Under the pieces are notes generated by a model, which was not told where the DNA came from, ran no database searches, and saw nothing but the letters and a program-made list of their open reading frames with translations. Position numbers and translations under genes: made by a program. Of a stretch of 45,239 bases of DNA, positions 7,209 to 17,045 are shown piece after piece. Source of the stretch: Moraxellaceae bacterium (GTDB taxonomy: Bacteria; Pseudomonadota; Gammaproteobacteria; Pseudomonadales; Moraxellaceae); NCBI GenBank assembly GCA_004173455.1, contig SECL01000032.1, positions 1-45,239 of the forward strand, given 5' to 3'. Each line of letters opens with the position of its first letter. The first letter of the stretch is position 1.

Positions 7209-8738
7209 ATGAGTCAGCCTGCAACCCCAGTTTTAGCCAATTCTGCCACCGGACTTGATGCGTCTGTGCTTATCATCGGTGCCGGTTTTAGTGGTATGGC
7301 CATGGCCATCGCCCTGCAAAAGGCAGGGGTTGATTTTATCATGCTGGAAAAAGGCGGTGATGTCGGGGGTACATGGCGGGATAATGTGTATCCGGGTGCT
7401 GCCTGTGACGTGCCTTCCCACATGTATTGCTACTCCTTTGAGCCAAACCGCTGGTCACGGTCGTTTGCTGCACAGCCCGAAATTTTTGATTACACCAAGA
7501 ATGTAGCGCAAAAATACCAGTTATATCCGCATATTCGCTTCAATATTGAGGTCACTGGCGCGCATTACCATGACGACAACGGCACATGGCAGGTCGATGC
7601 CGCTGATGGCCAGCAATTCCGTGCGCGTACTGTCGTGTCTGCGCGCGGTGCATTGCATATTCCGTCTTATCCGAATATTAAAGGCCTGCATGACTTTAAG
7701 GGCGTGACCATGCACTCGGCCAAGTGGGATCATTCGGTGGATTTAAAGGGTAAGCGCATTGCAGTGATTGGAACAGGGGCGAGTGCGATTCAGGTGGTAC
7801 CAGAAATGGCCAAAGTGGCCAGCGAGCTGCATGTATTCCAGCGTACGCCAGCTTGGGTATTGCCTAAGGCAGATTTTGCTTTTAAGGAAGAAACCAAGGA
7901 CAAATATGACAAAAGCCTGCTGGCGCGCAAATGGTATCGCAACAAGATTTACTGGATTTTAGAAGCCAGTGCCGCCGGTTTTGTGATTGACCCACGCATT
8001 ATGAAATATGGCCAAAAACTGGCCTACAAAAACCTGCAAAGAATTAAGAATGAAAAAACCCGTGAAGCATTGACACCCACTTATACCATGGGCTGTAAAC
8101 GTGTGCTGCTGTCCAATAGCTATTATCCTGCTTTTAATCAGGATAATGTGCATCTGGTCGGTGGCGGCGTGACTGAAATCACTGAAAACAGCGTGATGGC
8201 CAATGGTCAGGAGTATCCGGTCGATGTAATTATCTATTGTACTGGCTTTGATGTGACCAATCAGGCCAACCAGTTTGACATTACCGGCAAGCATGGCAAG
8301 AGCATTCAAACCCATTGGAAAAATGGCATGCACGCGTACTTGGGTATTAGCAGCTATGATTTTCCCAATGCTTTTTTCCTGCTAGGACCAAACACTGGAC
8401 TTGGGCATAATTCGATTATTTTTATGATTGAATCACAGGCCAGCTATATTGCGCAAGCTTTAAAGTACATGAAAAAGCACAAATTGAATACGCTGGAAGT
8501 CAAACAGGAAGCCGAAGATGGCTTTGTGCGCGACATGCAAAAACAAAGTGATAAATCGGTGTGGAAATCTGGCTGTAATAGCTGGTATCTGGATGACACC
8601 GGACGCAATACTACATTATGGCCCAGCTTTACCTTTATGTACTGGTTAAAAACCCGTAGTTTTGATCCATCTCGCTACACCAGTGAGAAAAAATTGCCGC
8701 GCCTGAATCCAATCAAGCGTTTGATGGCCAAGGTGTAA
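7209..8738 (+). CDS. type I Baeyer-Villiger / flavin-containing monooxygenase
   Basis: 509-residue FAD- and NADPH-dependent monooxygenase. Visible: FAD-binding GAGFSG at 24-29, GGTW at 53-56 followed by YPGAACDVPSHMY, the fingerprint F-x-G-x-x-x-H-x-x-x-W at 163-173 (FKGVTMHSAKWD), and a second nucleotide-binding motif GTGASA at 188-193. These define type I Baeyer-Villiger monooxygenases, which insert oxygen into ketones; some members instead oxidise other carbonyl compounds or alkane-derived ketones. AAGGA precedes the ATG by seven bases. The divergent acyl-CoA dehydrogenases would fit a shared catabolic route, but that link is inference. Substrate unknown. Confidence 0.85.
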   Translation: MSQPATPVLANSATGLDASVLIIGAGFSGMAMAIALQKAGVDFIMLEKGGDVGGTWRDNVYPGAACDVPSHMYCYSFEPNRWSRSFAAQPEIFDYTKNVAQKYQLYPHIRFNIEVTGAHYHDDNGTWQVDAADGQQFRARTVVSARGALHIPSYPNIKGLHDFKGVTMHSAKWDHSVDLKGKRIAVIGTGASAIQVVPEMAKVASELHVFQRTPAWVLPKADFAFKEETKDKYDKSLLARKWYRNKIYWILEASAAGFVIDPRIMKYGQKLAYKNLQRIKNEKTREALTPTYTMGCKRVLLSNSYYPAFNQDNVHLVGGGVTEITENSVMANGQEYPVDVIIYCTGFDVTNQANQFDITGKHGKSIQTHWKNGMHAYLGISSYDFPNAFFLLGPNTGLGHNSIIFMIESQASYIAQALKYMKKHKLNTLEVKQEAEDGFVRDMQKQSDKSVWKSGCNSWYLDDTGRNTTLWPSFTFMYWLKTRSFDPSRYTSEKKLPRLNPIKRLMAKV

Positions 8739-8775
8739 GTTTTTAAAGAGATAATTTGAAACAAAGCGTAAATCA

Positions 8776-8806
8776 TAAAAAACCGCAGTCAATCTGCGGT
8801 TTTTTA
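8776..8806. terminator. bidirectional intrinsic terminator
   Basis: Stem ACCGCAG (8782-8788), loop TCAAT, CTGCGGT (8794-8800), with an A run on the left and a T run on the right. It lies between the convergent monooxygenase and second ABC1 kinase genes and can serve both. Confidence 0.85.
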
Positions 8807-8826
8807 CGAATAGTGCTTTAGCGCAA

Positions 8827-10200
8827 CTACAAATGTGCTTCCAGCATTTTGCGCATATTAGTGTGGGCATCAATCACCGTCATAAAGGTATAGGCACCAA
8901 TAAACTTGCGACTAATAAACATAAATTCCTTAGGTGGTACACTAAAGTAGCGCGACGCCATGGATTCACCCGCCTGCTTGATCACGCGTGCATGCAGTTG
9001 ACTCTTGCGCCAGTCATATTTGCCATCAGCATCCATAATATCCGGCGGCAGGTCAGGATTATTTTGCACTGAGCTAAAACTTTCAGTGGCCAACAGGAAT
9101 ACTTTGGCCATACCGGGTTTGACATTGGCAGGCATTTGGTCAAAAAAGTTATAGCCCTGCATGGCATCAACCATTTTATTCAAGTCATGCTGATAACCTG
9201 CGATAATTAGGCCACGAGCCACATTTAATAAATTCTGGTCAAACTGGCGAATAGCGCCAAAATCTAGCAACACGATCTTGTCTTCAATATCCCTACCATT
9301 GCCCAGACGCACTAGATAGTTGCCAAAGTTGGGGTCAGTTTGCATTTCGCCCCATTCAAAGATCTCACGAATGGTCACTTCCAGCGACGCTTTACCCAGC
9401 TTGTCACGGCGCGCTTGCGGCAGGGACAGCATCACCGGACTGTTCACCGGCACACCTCGTTCAAAGGTCATGCACAGCACGCGGTTGGTACAGTATTCAT
9501 TAATAATTTGCGGGACAATATAGCGGCCATCATCTTTTAGACGATCATAAAAACGCCGCGTGGCATCGGCTTCCATGTGATAGTTAACTTCACGGTGCAT
9601 CATCTCACGCACTTCTTCAAACCACTCATCAAACTCGCGGGTTTGCGGCACCATCCGAGTGAGTTTGAGCATATTACGAAACAGGCTCATATCTGAATCA
9701 ATGGCTTCAGCCACGCCGGGATACTGAATTTTTAATACAATTTCAAGACCATCAGACTTACGTACTGCACGGTGTACCTGAGCCAGTGAAGCTGTTCCCA
9801 AAGGTTCATGATCAATGGTTAGGTCGTCCAGTTTACTGCCTAATTCATTGCGCAATTGGGTTTTGATCGCAGGCCAAGACAAAGCAACTGTATTATTATT
9901 GAGGGTATGCAAGGCTTCTGTGATTTCAGGGGGCAAAAAATGCTCGCCGTACAGCGCCATCATCTGACCAATTTTTACAATTGACCCTTTGAGCTTGCCA
10001 ATTTCCTGTACCAGATAGTTGGCCTGTTCGCTCATGGCTTGCTTGCGTTTTTTATTTTTAGTGTCTTCATTGGCAAACATGCTGCTCGCATTGGCAGTCG
10101 CCCAGCGGGTTCCAGCGACAAACGAGGCTTTTGCAATTGAAAAGCGGCGATCAAATGCGGACGTTTTAAGCTGGTCAAGTTTATCTGAACGATCAGACAT
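8827..10200 (-). CDS. ABC1/AarF/UbiB-family atypical kinase (second of two)
   Basis: 457-residue ABC1-family protein, clearly diverged from the one at 1213-2526. Visible: KIGQ at 76-79, ASLAQVH at 137-143, the ATP-anchoring Lys157 in IVLKIQ, REVNYHMEA near 203, the catalytic loop in the variant form QTDPNFGNYL (287-296, keeping Asp289 and Asn294 but without the leading His), and LLDFG at 311-315. It resembles the ADCK1/Abc1-type bacterial proteins more than UbiB. No membrane helix is evident. It is preceded by a 238-bp gap containing an inverted repeat. The physiological substrate is unknown; lipid or quinone metabolism is the family expectation. Confidence 0.85.
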   Translation of the reverse strand: MSDRSDKLDQLKTSAFDRRFSIAKASFVAGTRWATANASSMFANEDTKNKKRKQAMSEQANYLVQEIGKLKGSIVKIGQMMALYGEHFLPPEITEALHTLNNNTVALSWPAIKTQLRNELGSKLDDLTIDHEPLGTASLAQVHRAVRKSDGLEIVLKIQYPGVAEAIDSDMSLFRNMLKLTRMVPQTREFDEWFEEVREMMHREVNYHMEADATRRFYDRLKDDGRYIVPQIINEYCTNRVLCMTFERGVPVNSPVMLSLPQARRDKLGKASLEVTIREIFEWGEMQTDPNFGNYLVRLGNGRDIEDKIVLLDFGAIRQFDQNLLNVARGLIIAGYQHDLNKMVDAMQGYNFFDQMPANVKPGMAKVFLLATESFSSVQNNPDLPPDIMDADGKYDWRKSQLHARVIKQAGESMASRYFSVPPKEFMFISRKFIGAYTFMTVIDAHTNMRKMLEAHL

Positions 10201-10268
10201 ATTTGCGTTATCCTCAAACTAAAATGGGATGTTATGCTCATTTTCGACTTGTTATTGTAGTGAAAGAA

Positions 10269-10306
10269 GCCTTAACTTTCAGTAACAAATCAGTGTCTGT
10301 TAAGGC
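10269..10306. repeat. 8-bp inverted repeat upstream of the ABC1 kinase gene
   Basis: GCCTTAAC (10269-10276) and GTTAAGGC (10299-10306) are exact reverse complements separated by 22 bases. It lies between the second ABC1 gene start and the purD terminator and could be an RNA hairpin or operator. No T run follows on either side. Confidence 0.45.
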
Positions 10307-10360
10307 GCTTTGGTGTGTTCAAGTAATTGATTTAACCATTTTTTGCAATAACAGCGCGGC

Positions 10361-10399
10361 AAAAAGAAACCGCCTTTAACATCTCAGGTCAAAAGCGGT
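10361..10399 (-). terminator. probable terminator of purD
   Basis: On the minus strand, ACCGC plus TTTT pairs with AAA plus GCGGT (10369-10377 with 10392-10399, one bulged base), followed by TTTCTTTTT. It lies about 40 bp past the purD stop codon. Confidence 0.5.
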
Positions 10400-10438
10400 C
10401 TTGGTATTGTAACAAAAGTTGAAAGCTAATTTTGCAGT

Positions 10439-11731
10439 CTACGACTTTATATTTTGCTCACGCTCAATGGCGCGATAACCAATATCACTGCGATACTGCA
10501 TGCCATCAAATGTCACCTGACCGCATACTTCTAAGGCTGCCACCTGTGCTTCAAGTACATTATCACCCAGAGCAGTCACACACAATACACGACCACCGCT
10601 GGTCAACACATGGCCATCTTCGCTTAAGCGCGTGCCTGCATGGAATATCTTGGTATCTTCAGGGGATTTATCCAAGCCGGCAATCACATCGCTGGTTTGA
10701 ATATCACCGGGATAGCCTTTGGCCGCCAACACAATTCCAAGGGCAGGACGTTCATCCCATTGGGCATCCTTGGGCAGGTTGCATGCAATACCAGCTTCAA
10801 CCAGTTCCACCAAGGATGATTGCAAACGCATCATAATCGGCTGGGTTTCGGGGTCACCAAAGCGGCAGTTAAACTCAATCACACGGGGCTGGCCTTGCGC
10901 ATCAATCATTAAGCCGGCATATAAAAAGCCAGTATAGACATGACCATCCGCAGCCATGCCATCAACGGTTGGGCGCATGATGTCAGTCATTACCCGTTCA
11001 AACACATCAGGCGTAACGACAGGTGCAGGCGAGTAGGCACCCATACCACCCGTATTTGGACCTTGATCCTGTTCAAAAATGCGTTTGTGATCCTGACTGG
11101 TGGCCATCGGCAAAATATTATTGCCATCAATCATGCAGATAAAGCTGGCTTCTTCGCCATCAAGGAACTGCTCAACCACCACACGCGAGCCTGCATCACC
11201 AAATTTGTTGCCTGATAGCATATCGTCAATGGCTTCAAAGGCCTCATCGTTAGTCATGGCCACAATCACGCCTTTACCGGCAGCCAGACCGTCAGCTTTA
11301 ATCACAATCGGCGCGCCATGTTGTTTGACATACGCTTTGGCAGCTTTTACATCGGTAAACACATCATAAAACGCTGTTGGAATGTGATGACGCTTTAAAA
11401 AATGCTTGGCAAAGGCTTTGGAACCTTCTAATTGCGCAGCATATTGGGTTGGCCCCCAGATTTTTAAGTTGGCTGCACGGCAAGCATCGACTACACCATT
11501 TACCAAGGGCGCTTCTGGTCCCACAATAATCAGATCAATGGCGTTGACGTTGGCAAACTCAACGATAGCAGAATTATCCAGAATATCTAAAGCCACATTT
11601 TTACATTTATCTTCAAATGTGGTGCCTGCATTACCCGGTGCCACAAAAATAGTGTCAACACGTGAATCCTGCGCGCATTTCCATGCCAAAGCATGCTCAC
11701 GGCCACCACCACCTAAAATCAGAATATTCAT
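10439..11731 (-). CDS. purD: phosphoribosylamine--glycine ligase PurD
   Basis: GAR synthetase, second step of purine synthesis (phosphoribosylamine + glycine + ATP). 430 residues, the family's usual length. Visible: N-terminal MNILILGGGGREHALAWK, IIVGPEAPLVNGV, the ATP-grasp segment PIVIKADGLAAGKGVIVA, GPNTGGMGAYSPAPV, and RVIEFNCRFGDPETQP near the metal site. The start is placed at the ATG at 11731, where AAGGA stands eight bases upstream; an upstream in-frame Met would add seven non-family residues. It lies downstream of purH in the same direction with a 179-bp gap, so it may have its own promoter; on the minus strand the gap contains TTGACA (rc 11888-11893) and a TGCTATAAC extended -10-like sequence, spaced somewhat short. 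Confidence 0.95.
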   Translation of the reverse strand: MNILILGGGGREHALAWKCAQDSRVDTIFVAPGNAGTTFEDKCKNVALDILDNSAIVEFANVNAIDLIIVGPEAPLVNGVVDACRAANLKIWGPTQYAAQLEGSKAFAKHFLKRHHIPTAFYDVFTDVKAAKAYVKQHGAPIVIKADGLAAGKGVIVAMTNDEAFEAIDDMLSGNKFGDAGSRVVVEQFLDGEEASFICMIDGNNILPMATSQDHKRIFEQDQGPNTGGMGAYSPAPVVTPDVFERVMTDIMRPTVDGMAADGHVYTGFLYAGLMIDAQGQPRVIEFNCRFGDPETQPIMMRLQSSLVELVEAGIACNLPKDAQWDERPALGIVLAAKGYPGDIQTSDVIAGLDKSPEDTKIFHAGTRLSEDGHVLTSGGRVLCVTALGDNVLEAQVAALEVCGQVTFDGMQYRSDIGYRAIEREQNIKS

Positions 11732-11910
11732 TTTACTTATCCTTAACTTCAAATCCCTTCCTGTCGTAGCAAGGCTAGACTTTCCTTAAACTGAGAGACT
11801 TACCACGAATTTAGTAAAGTTCTAGAATCCGTGGCAAATCTCCCTTTGAAAAGGTGGGTGAGCTGCGGTTATAGCAGCGCAAGGGGATGTCAAAGTTGAT
11901 TAACAATCAA

Positions 11911-13488
11911 TTAATGACGGAAATGACGAACGCCAGTAAATACCATGGCAATGCCATGCTCGTCTGCGGCTGCAATGGTCTCGGAATCGCGCATTGAACC
12001 ACCCGGCTGAATAATGCAGGAAATACCAACGGCTGCTGCATTATCAATCCCATCACGGAACGGGAAGAAAGCATCAGATGCCATTACTGCGCCTTGTACA
12101 CTTAAACCCGCATGTTCAGCTTTGATCGCAGCAATACGGGCAGAGTTAACACGGCTCATTTGGCCAGCGCCCACACCAATGGTTTGACGATCTTTGGCAT
12201 ATACAATGGCATTGGATTTTACATACTTAGCCACTTTCCATGCAAAAATCAAATCATGAATTTCAGATTCGCTAGGCGCACGTTTGGTCACTACTTTTAA
12301 ATCAGTCTCAGAAATAATTGCTAAGTCTTGATCTTGAACCAATAACCCGCCAGTGACACGTTTGAAATCAAGCTGGCTAGTGCGTGCATCGAGTGCAGGT
12401 AGTTCACCACAAACCATCACACGTACATTTTGCTTGGCCGCAGTAATGTCTAACACACCATCTTCAATACTGGGTGCAATAATCACTTCAACAAACTGAC
12501 GGTCAATAATGGCTTTAGCGGTTGCCTTATCCAAAGGACGGTTAAAGGCAATAATGCCACCAAAAGCCGATTCTGGATCTGTGGCATAAGCCAAATCATA
12601 GGCTGCTGCAATGCCATCTAAGGATACGGCCACACCACAAGGATTGGCATGTTTAACAATCACACAGGCTGGCTTGGCAAAAGATTTAACACATTCTAAA
12701 GCGGTGTCAGTATCGGCAATATTATTATAAGATAGTGCTTTGCCTTGCAGTTGCTTGGCAGTAGATACAGATGCTTCGCTTGCTGTGCTTTCTACATAAA
12801 AAGCAGCGCTTTGATGTGGATTTTCACCATAACGCAGGTCTTGTGCTTTGACCAGTTGCAGATTAAAGGTGCGGGCAAAGCGGTCTGCCGGTTCATTGTC
12901 CTGCTTGTTCACCCGTGCGCCTAAATACTGGGCAATCATGCCGTCATACTGGGCAGTATGTTCAAAGGCTTTTACTGCGAGGTCAAAACGGGTAGCGTGC
13001 GACAGGGTTTTGCTGTCTTGTAATTCATTGATCACAGTGGCGTAATCGGCGCTATTGACCACAATGCCTACAGAAGCATGGTTTTTCGCGGCTGCGCGCA
13101 CCATGGTTGGACCGCCAATATCAATATTTTCAATGGCATCTTCAAGAGAACAGCCCGGTTTTGCGACAGTCTGTGCAAACGGATATAGATTGACTACGAC
13201 CAGATCAATGGCGGCAATGCCATGTTCCTGCATGACGGCTTCATCCAGCCCCCGACGCGCTAAAATACCCCCATGAATTTTGGGGTGTAGGGTTTTAACC
13301 CGACCATCCATCATTTCGGGGAAACCTGTGTGTTCAGAAACCTCAACCACAGGAATATTATTTTCCTTTAATAGTTTATAAGTGCCACCCGTAGACAGCA
13401 ACTCAATGCCAAGGTCATTCAGACTTTTAGCAAATTCAACAATACCGGTTTTATCGGATACAGAAATTAAAGCGCGTAAGACAGTCAT
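11911..13488 (-). CDS. purH: bifunctional AICAR formyltransferase / IMP cyclohydrolase PurH
   Basis: Last two steps of IMP synthesis. 525 residues. The N-terminal IMP cyclohydrolase domain starts [19 protein letters not shown] and contains STGGTYKLL and [17 protein letters not shown]. The C-terminal formyltransferase domain contains [28 protein letters not shown] (with the catalytic Lys-His), [12 protein letters not shown] and the C-terminal FTGVRHFRH. It lies downstream of fis and upstream of purD on the minus strand, an arrangement known from Acinetobacter and relatives. No frameshift or missing block. Confidence 0.96.
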   Translation of the reverse strand: MTVLRALISVSDKTGIVEFAKSLNDLGIELLSTGGTYKLLKENNIPVVEVSEHTGFPEMMDGRVKTLHPKIHGGILARRGLDEAVMQEHGIAAIDLVVVNLYPFAQTVAKPGCSLEDAIENIDIGGPTMVRAAAKNHASVGIVVNSADYATVINELQDSKTLSHATRFDLAVKAFEHTAQYDGMIAQYLGARVNKQDNEPADRFARTFNLQLVKAQDLRYGENPHQSAAFYVESTASEASVSTAKQLQGKALSYNNIADTDTALECVKSFAKPACVIVKHANPCGVAVSLDGIAAAYDLAYATDPESAFGGIIAFNRPLDKATAKAIIDRQFVEVIIAPSIEDGVLDITAAKQNVRVMVCGELPALDARTSQLDFKRVTGGLLVQDQDLAIISETDLKVVTKRAPSESEIHDLIFAWKVAKYVKSNAIVYAKDRQTIGVGAGQMSRVNSARIAAIKAEHAGLSVQGAVMASDAFFPFRDGIDNAAAVGISCIIQPGGSMRDSETIAAADEHGIAMVFTGVRHFRH

Positions 13489-13594
13489 ATTTCATCAAAG
13501 TTTAAAAGGTGAAAGAGAAATACTTCAAAGCAGTCATTTAAAAGCGATCACTTGAAAAAGGCTAATAAATACCACCTGTTAAAAGCAAGGCCTA

Positions 13595-13630
13595 AAGAAA
13601 AGTGCCTGTGAAATAATCACAGGCACTTTG
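13595..13630 (-). terminator. strong intrinsic terminator after fis
   Basis: Perfect 12-bp stem AAGTGCCTGTGA (13600-13611) / TCACAGGCACTT (13617-13628) with a 5-base loop, followed on the minus strand by TTTTC TTT. It lies 12 bp past the fis stop codon and would limit read-through from fis into purH. Confidence 0.85.
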
Positions 13631-13641
13631 TGTATCAGGAC

Positions 13642-13911
13642 TTATTCGCTCATTAAACCATGAGTTTTAAGCTTTTTACGCAAAGTACCACGGTTCAGGC
13701 CTAGAATTTCAGCAGCGCGAGTTTGATTCCCACGTGTGTATTCCAGTACGACAGAAAGAAGCGGTTTTTCCATTTCAGCCAAGACCATGTCGTACACTTG
13801 AGAAGGCTGTTCACCTTGCAATTGTGCAAAATAATGACGTACTGCACGATCAACATGGATACGTAATGCCACATCAGACTGAGCAGTAAAAATAGGGGAC
13901 TTGCTATTCAT
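13642..13911 (-). CDS. fis: DNA-binding protein Fis
   Basis: Nucleoid-associated protein and transcription factor. 89 residues against 98 in E. coli, with a shorter N-terminal arm. The C-terminal helix-turn-helix is intact: [20 protein letters not shown] followed by KKLKTHGL. The middle segment [20 protein letters not shown] is the dimerisation helix. In enterobacteria fis follows dusB; here the gene upstream is the zinc-ribbon/DUF3426 protein and dusB is absent from the window, with a 455-bp gap that must hold the fis promoter. Confidence 0.93.
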   Translation of the reverse strand: MNSKSPIFTAQSDVALRIHVDRAVRHYFAQLQGEQPSQVYDMVLAEMEKPLLSVVLEYTRGNQTRAAEILGLNRGTLRKKLKTHGLMSE

Positions 13912-14366
13912 GGTTAAAAATCCAAAAACGAAACCACATGATGCAACAGTAAAACTGTGCAGATTAAAAATTCATCAGCGTGAAAATGCTTTAACACAAT
14001 TTACGCGTTAGCTTTCGCCAAACATTTAAAAGCAAGGTTGATATTTTTATGTCATGAACAATGAAAAACAAGCCTCAAACTCAGCATTGAGTTGATTAAA
14101 TGTTAATCAGTTGAAAACAACAAAAAAACGTAGTATTGCCCGCTTAAAGCTAAGCAGGAAAATACGTTAAACTAAACGCTTAAAAGTTTGCAAAACACAA
14201 TACGCTATTTGCGAGAGAGCACTGCCACAGTGCGGCGCTATGATAACACCATGTCAAAGCTTACGGCAGCCCTTGCGCGTTTTTTATCCAAAATAAATCG
14301 CTTGATTTTTACCGTTAAATTATGGCAGTGCTAGCGGGCTGATGCCTTGATAATCAAGCCTTAGCA
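13912..14366 (-). promoter_or_regulatory. 455-bp gap carrying the fis promoter region
   Basis: No gene of credible size is seen on either strand. The sequence is AT-rich next to fis and less so near the DUF3426 gene. On the minus strand there is a TTGACA hexamer (reverse complement at about 14254-14259), and a 6-bp hairpin GCACTG-CCA-CAGTGC at 14219-14233. Just past the DUF3426 stop codon lies a nested hairpin (GATGC...GCATC enclosing CTTGA...TCAAG, about 14340-14367) without a T tract. Long AT-rich leaders are usual for fis, but specific sites cannot be assigned. Confidence 0.4.
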
Positions 14367-15980
14367 TCAATGATATTGTGGTTCAAGACTAAAGCTTTGA
14401 ATATCAGCCCGATGAGTCTTAATGGTGAATTCTACCGGATATGGCGTTTTGGTGGCCAATCGTGTGAGGGTTTTTAAATTATCAGGCAAATACTGACGTG
14501 GCTGAATAATTTGGCTGGCCACGGTTTTGCCATCGCGTTTCAAGCTTAGGCGTAAGGCAGGAAACGGCTGACTTAAACGGGCACTATTACTAAGCTGCGC
14601 TTGAAAGGTGGTTTTACCCAAACGATTATTGGCCACTAGTTTGACTTTTTTGATGTGCAGTTCATCTTCATTCATATACGGAATCTGGCAACCCGTAATA
14701 TTGCACAATCTGGAAATATAGGCTGAGGTCTTAGGCTCCATCGCCAGATGTTCAAAGTTGAAATAAATATACTGACCAATGAGTAAGCCCAGCATCAGCA
14801 ACGACATTAAACCCCAACCAATAAAGTAAAAAGGGTTATACCGTACCGTTGTGGGCTTTAAAATACGGTGACTGGCTGGTCTAGGGGCAGTGGTATTACT
14901 GGTGCTGGAGTTGGGTCTGGCGGCGGCACTGGGCATGATGACAGCGCCAGTACGGTTTAAAAAGCTTAACAGGTCTTCATCGTGATCAACTGGCGGACGC
15001 TGTAACATGCTATCTGGCAGCGGCGTGTAAGTGGTTGGTGCAGGAGTTACCACAATTGGTTTTAAGTCTGGCTCTATATTGACAACCGGCTTTTTTTCTT
15101 CTTTGAGTAAGTCATTGATCCAGCTGTCATCTGCGCCAGCATGTAGCTTTTCGACCTCACTTAATTCCTGCTGTTTTAATACATCAATTTCTTCAAAAGT
15201 ATCATCGAGGAAATTCTGGTGGAAGCTATCTCCTAATAAAGGTGAAGACTGCTTGGTGTCAGGTACTGCAGGCTCATCATCATCAAACAGGCCGGCATCA
15301 TCTGAAAACAGCAGTTGTTCTTCATCGACAGCGTTTGTTTTAGGTTGCGCCATCTCAGATACTGGTAGTGATTTTGATGGAGGCACTGCTGTTGGTATTA
15401 CTATTGGCTTTGATAGTGGCTCTATTGGAGAGTCAATTATTGTCGAATGAGGTGGCGGCAAATTACTTATTGGCTCAGGAAGATTGCTTTCAGCTGAAAT
15501 TCTTTGCTCAACGTGCTTATCAAGCGCAGCAGCAGATTGGTCATCAAACTGGGCACCGTCAGCAAATATTGGCTCTTTGGAACTGGAAGCAGTCGTAACT
15601 GCAGCTGAAGTAGCTGATTTTATATCACCAATGCGGCCTGTATGTGCTGGTCGGGTTGGCACCGCATAGCTCACATGATGGGCAGCACGAATGCGTGGTT
15701 GTGTTGGTTCCAGTTGCTTCTGTTCAACCGGGGATTCGGTAGGAGTTTCGCTGATTTCAGGTGGAGTAGCAGGCGCCGCAACGGAGACAGGTTCAGCCGC
15801 TTCGCTTGCCGTTTCAACCTCATTTTCTTGGAAGTTGCTGGATATAGCCATGTTGGTCTTGGCATCAAAAATCTGATGGCACTGACCACAGCGTGCTTGC
15901 CCGCGGTATGCATTTAATTGCAGGGCAGTAATGTAAAATGCACTATGGCAAAAAGGACAGCGTGTCTGGGTGACTGTCAT
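14367..15980 (-). CDS. zinc-ribbon / DUF3426 membrane protein
   Basis: 537 residues in three parts. The N-terminus is an MJ0042-type zinc ribbon (CPFC at about 8-11, CGQC at about 32-35). A long low-complexity region rich in Pro, Ser, Thr and Glu follows (about 50-370). Then comes one transmembrane helix (FYFIGWGLMSLLMLGLLIGQ, about 386-405) and a C-terminal DUF3426 domain (CNITGCQIPYM..., paired cysteines) of about 120 residues, predicted periplasmic. The family is often found beside prmA, as here, with 37 bp between the genes, so the two probably form an operon. Function unknown. The zinc ribbon on the cytoplasmic side and a periplasmic domain suggest a transmembrane link, but this is speculation. 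Confidence 0.8.
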   Translation of the reverse strand: MTVTQTRCPFCHSAFYITALQLNAYRGQARCGQCHQIFDAKTNMAISSNFQENEVETASEAAEPVSVAAPATPPEISETPTESPVEQKQLEPTQPRIRAAHHVSYAVPTRPAHTGRIGDIKSATSAAVTTASSSKEPIFADGAQFDDQSAAALDKHVEQRISAESNLPEPISNLPPPHSTIIDSPIEPLSKPIVIPTAVPPSKSLPVSEMAQPKTNAVDEEQLLFSDDAGLFDDDEPAVPDTKQSSPLLGDSFHQNFLDDTFEEIDVLKQQELSEVEKLHAGADDSWINDLLKEEKKPVVNIEPDLKPIVVTPAPTTYTPLPDSMLQRPPVDHDEDLLSFLNRTGAVIMPSAAARPNSSTSNTTAPRPASHRILKPTTVRYNPFYFIGWGLMSLLMLGLLIGQYIYFNFEHLAMEPKTSAYISRLCNITGCQIPYMNEDELHIKKVKLVANNRLGKTTFQAQLSNSARLSQPFPALRLSLKRDGKTVASQIIQPRQYLPDNLKTLTRLATKTPYPVEFTIKTHRADIQSFSLEPQYH

Positions 15981-16017
15981 TTATACCCAACTCCATGTTT
16001 GTCATTAAAATTATCAG

Positions 16018-16911
16018 TTATACAGATGCCAATCTTTCTCCCGATAGACGGCACCAGTTTTCTTCTCTATGTTCAAGTGTATGCAAATTAAACCACTTTG
16101 CATAGCTTTGTCTGAGGTCTTCTACCTGATCGGTGATAATACCAGCCATGGCAATTAAGGCTTGCGGTTTGGCAAGTTCTGCAAAGGTCTCCGCCAGATG
16201 CATTAAGGGACTGGCCAGAATATTGGCTACAATCACATCCGCCTGTAAATTTGGGAACTGTTGCTCAAATTCTTCAGGCAATCCTGTCCAGATTTTGTCC
16301 TCAACGTTGTTGAGTGCCGCATTTTGCTGGGTGGACAATACTGCCTGCGGATCAAGGTCAACGGCGTATACCTGCTTTGCGCCCAATAGCAAAGCAGCAA
16401 TGCCTAAAATCCCAGAGCCACAGCCATAATCAATCACAATCTTGTCTGTTAAGTCTTGCTTATCCAGCCATTGCAGGCACAAAAAGGTACTGGCGTGATT
16501 GCCAGTGCCAAAAGCTAGACCCGGATCCAGCATCAGGTTAATAGCATTTGTGTCAGGCGGGGTAAGCCATTCAGGCACAATCCACAAGCGATCACCGCAT
16601 TGAATGGGTTCGTAATGATCCATCCACGCGCGTTCCCACACCTGTTCTTCCAGAAAATCATGCTGAACACTAGCACCCGATAACTGGGTTGATAAAAAAC
16701 CTTCCAGTTGTGCAATATCTGCATCTTCATAAAACAGGCCAGTGACAATCACCTGATCCCAAAGTGGCATCTCGCCCGGTAGTGGCTCAAGCAATGCCTG
16801 ATCCTGCGCATCATCCAGAATGATACTGACTGCGCCTAAAGACTCCAGCAGTGTTTCTGCCAGTTGAACCTGATCCTTGGCAAGCGTAGTACGAACCTGT
16901 AACCAGCGCAT
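16018..16911 (-). CDS. prmA: ribosomal protein L11 methyltransferase PrmA
   Basis: Methylates Lys and N-terminal amino groups of ribosomal protein L11 using S-adenosylmethionine. 297 residues, the usual length. Visible: N-terminal L11-recognition domain beginning [52 protein letters not shown]-binding [26 protein letters not shown], and the NPPY-like [16 protein letters not shown] precedes the ATG. First gene of a probable operon with the DUF3426 protein. Confidence 0.95.
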   Translation of the reverse strand: MRWLQVRTTLAKDQVQLAETLLESLGAVSIILDDAQDQALLEPLPGEMPLWDQVIVTGLFYEDADIAQLEGFLSTQLSGASVQHDFLEEQVWERAWMDHYEPIQCGDRLWIVPEWLTPPDTNAINLMLDPGLAFGTGNHASTFLCLQWLDKQDLTDKIVIDYGCGSGILGIAALLLGAKQVYAVDLDPQAVLSTQQNAALNNVEDKIWTGLPEEFEQQFPNLQADVIVANILASPLMHLAETFAELAKPQALIAMAGIITDQVEDLRQSYAKWFNLHTLEHREENWCRLSGERLASV

Positions 16912-17045
16912 AAATATTCCCCAAAAGTTTTAAAAATAAGTATTAAGTGAGCGTAACCTGAATTTATCGAAAGCAAGGTAATGACTCATGGAAGAAGTCT
17001 AACGCTTGCCTGATCAGAAAAATAAATATTGGCCAACAAACAGTA

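Noticed and set aside
7209-8738. AlmA (long-chain alkane monooxygenase)
   Set aside because: AlmA has RYPGIRSDSDM after the FAD motif. This protein has YPGAACDVPSHMY, a different branch of the Baeyer-Villiger/flavin monooxygenases, so the alkane role is not claimed.
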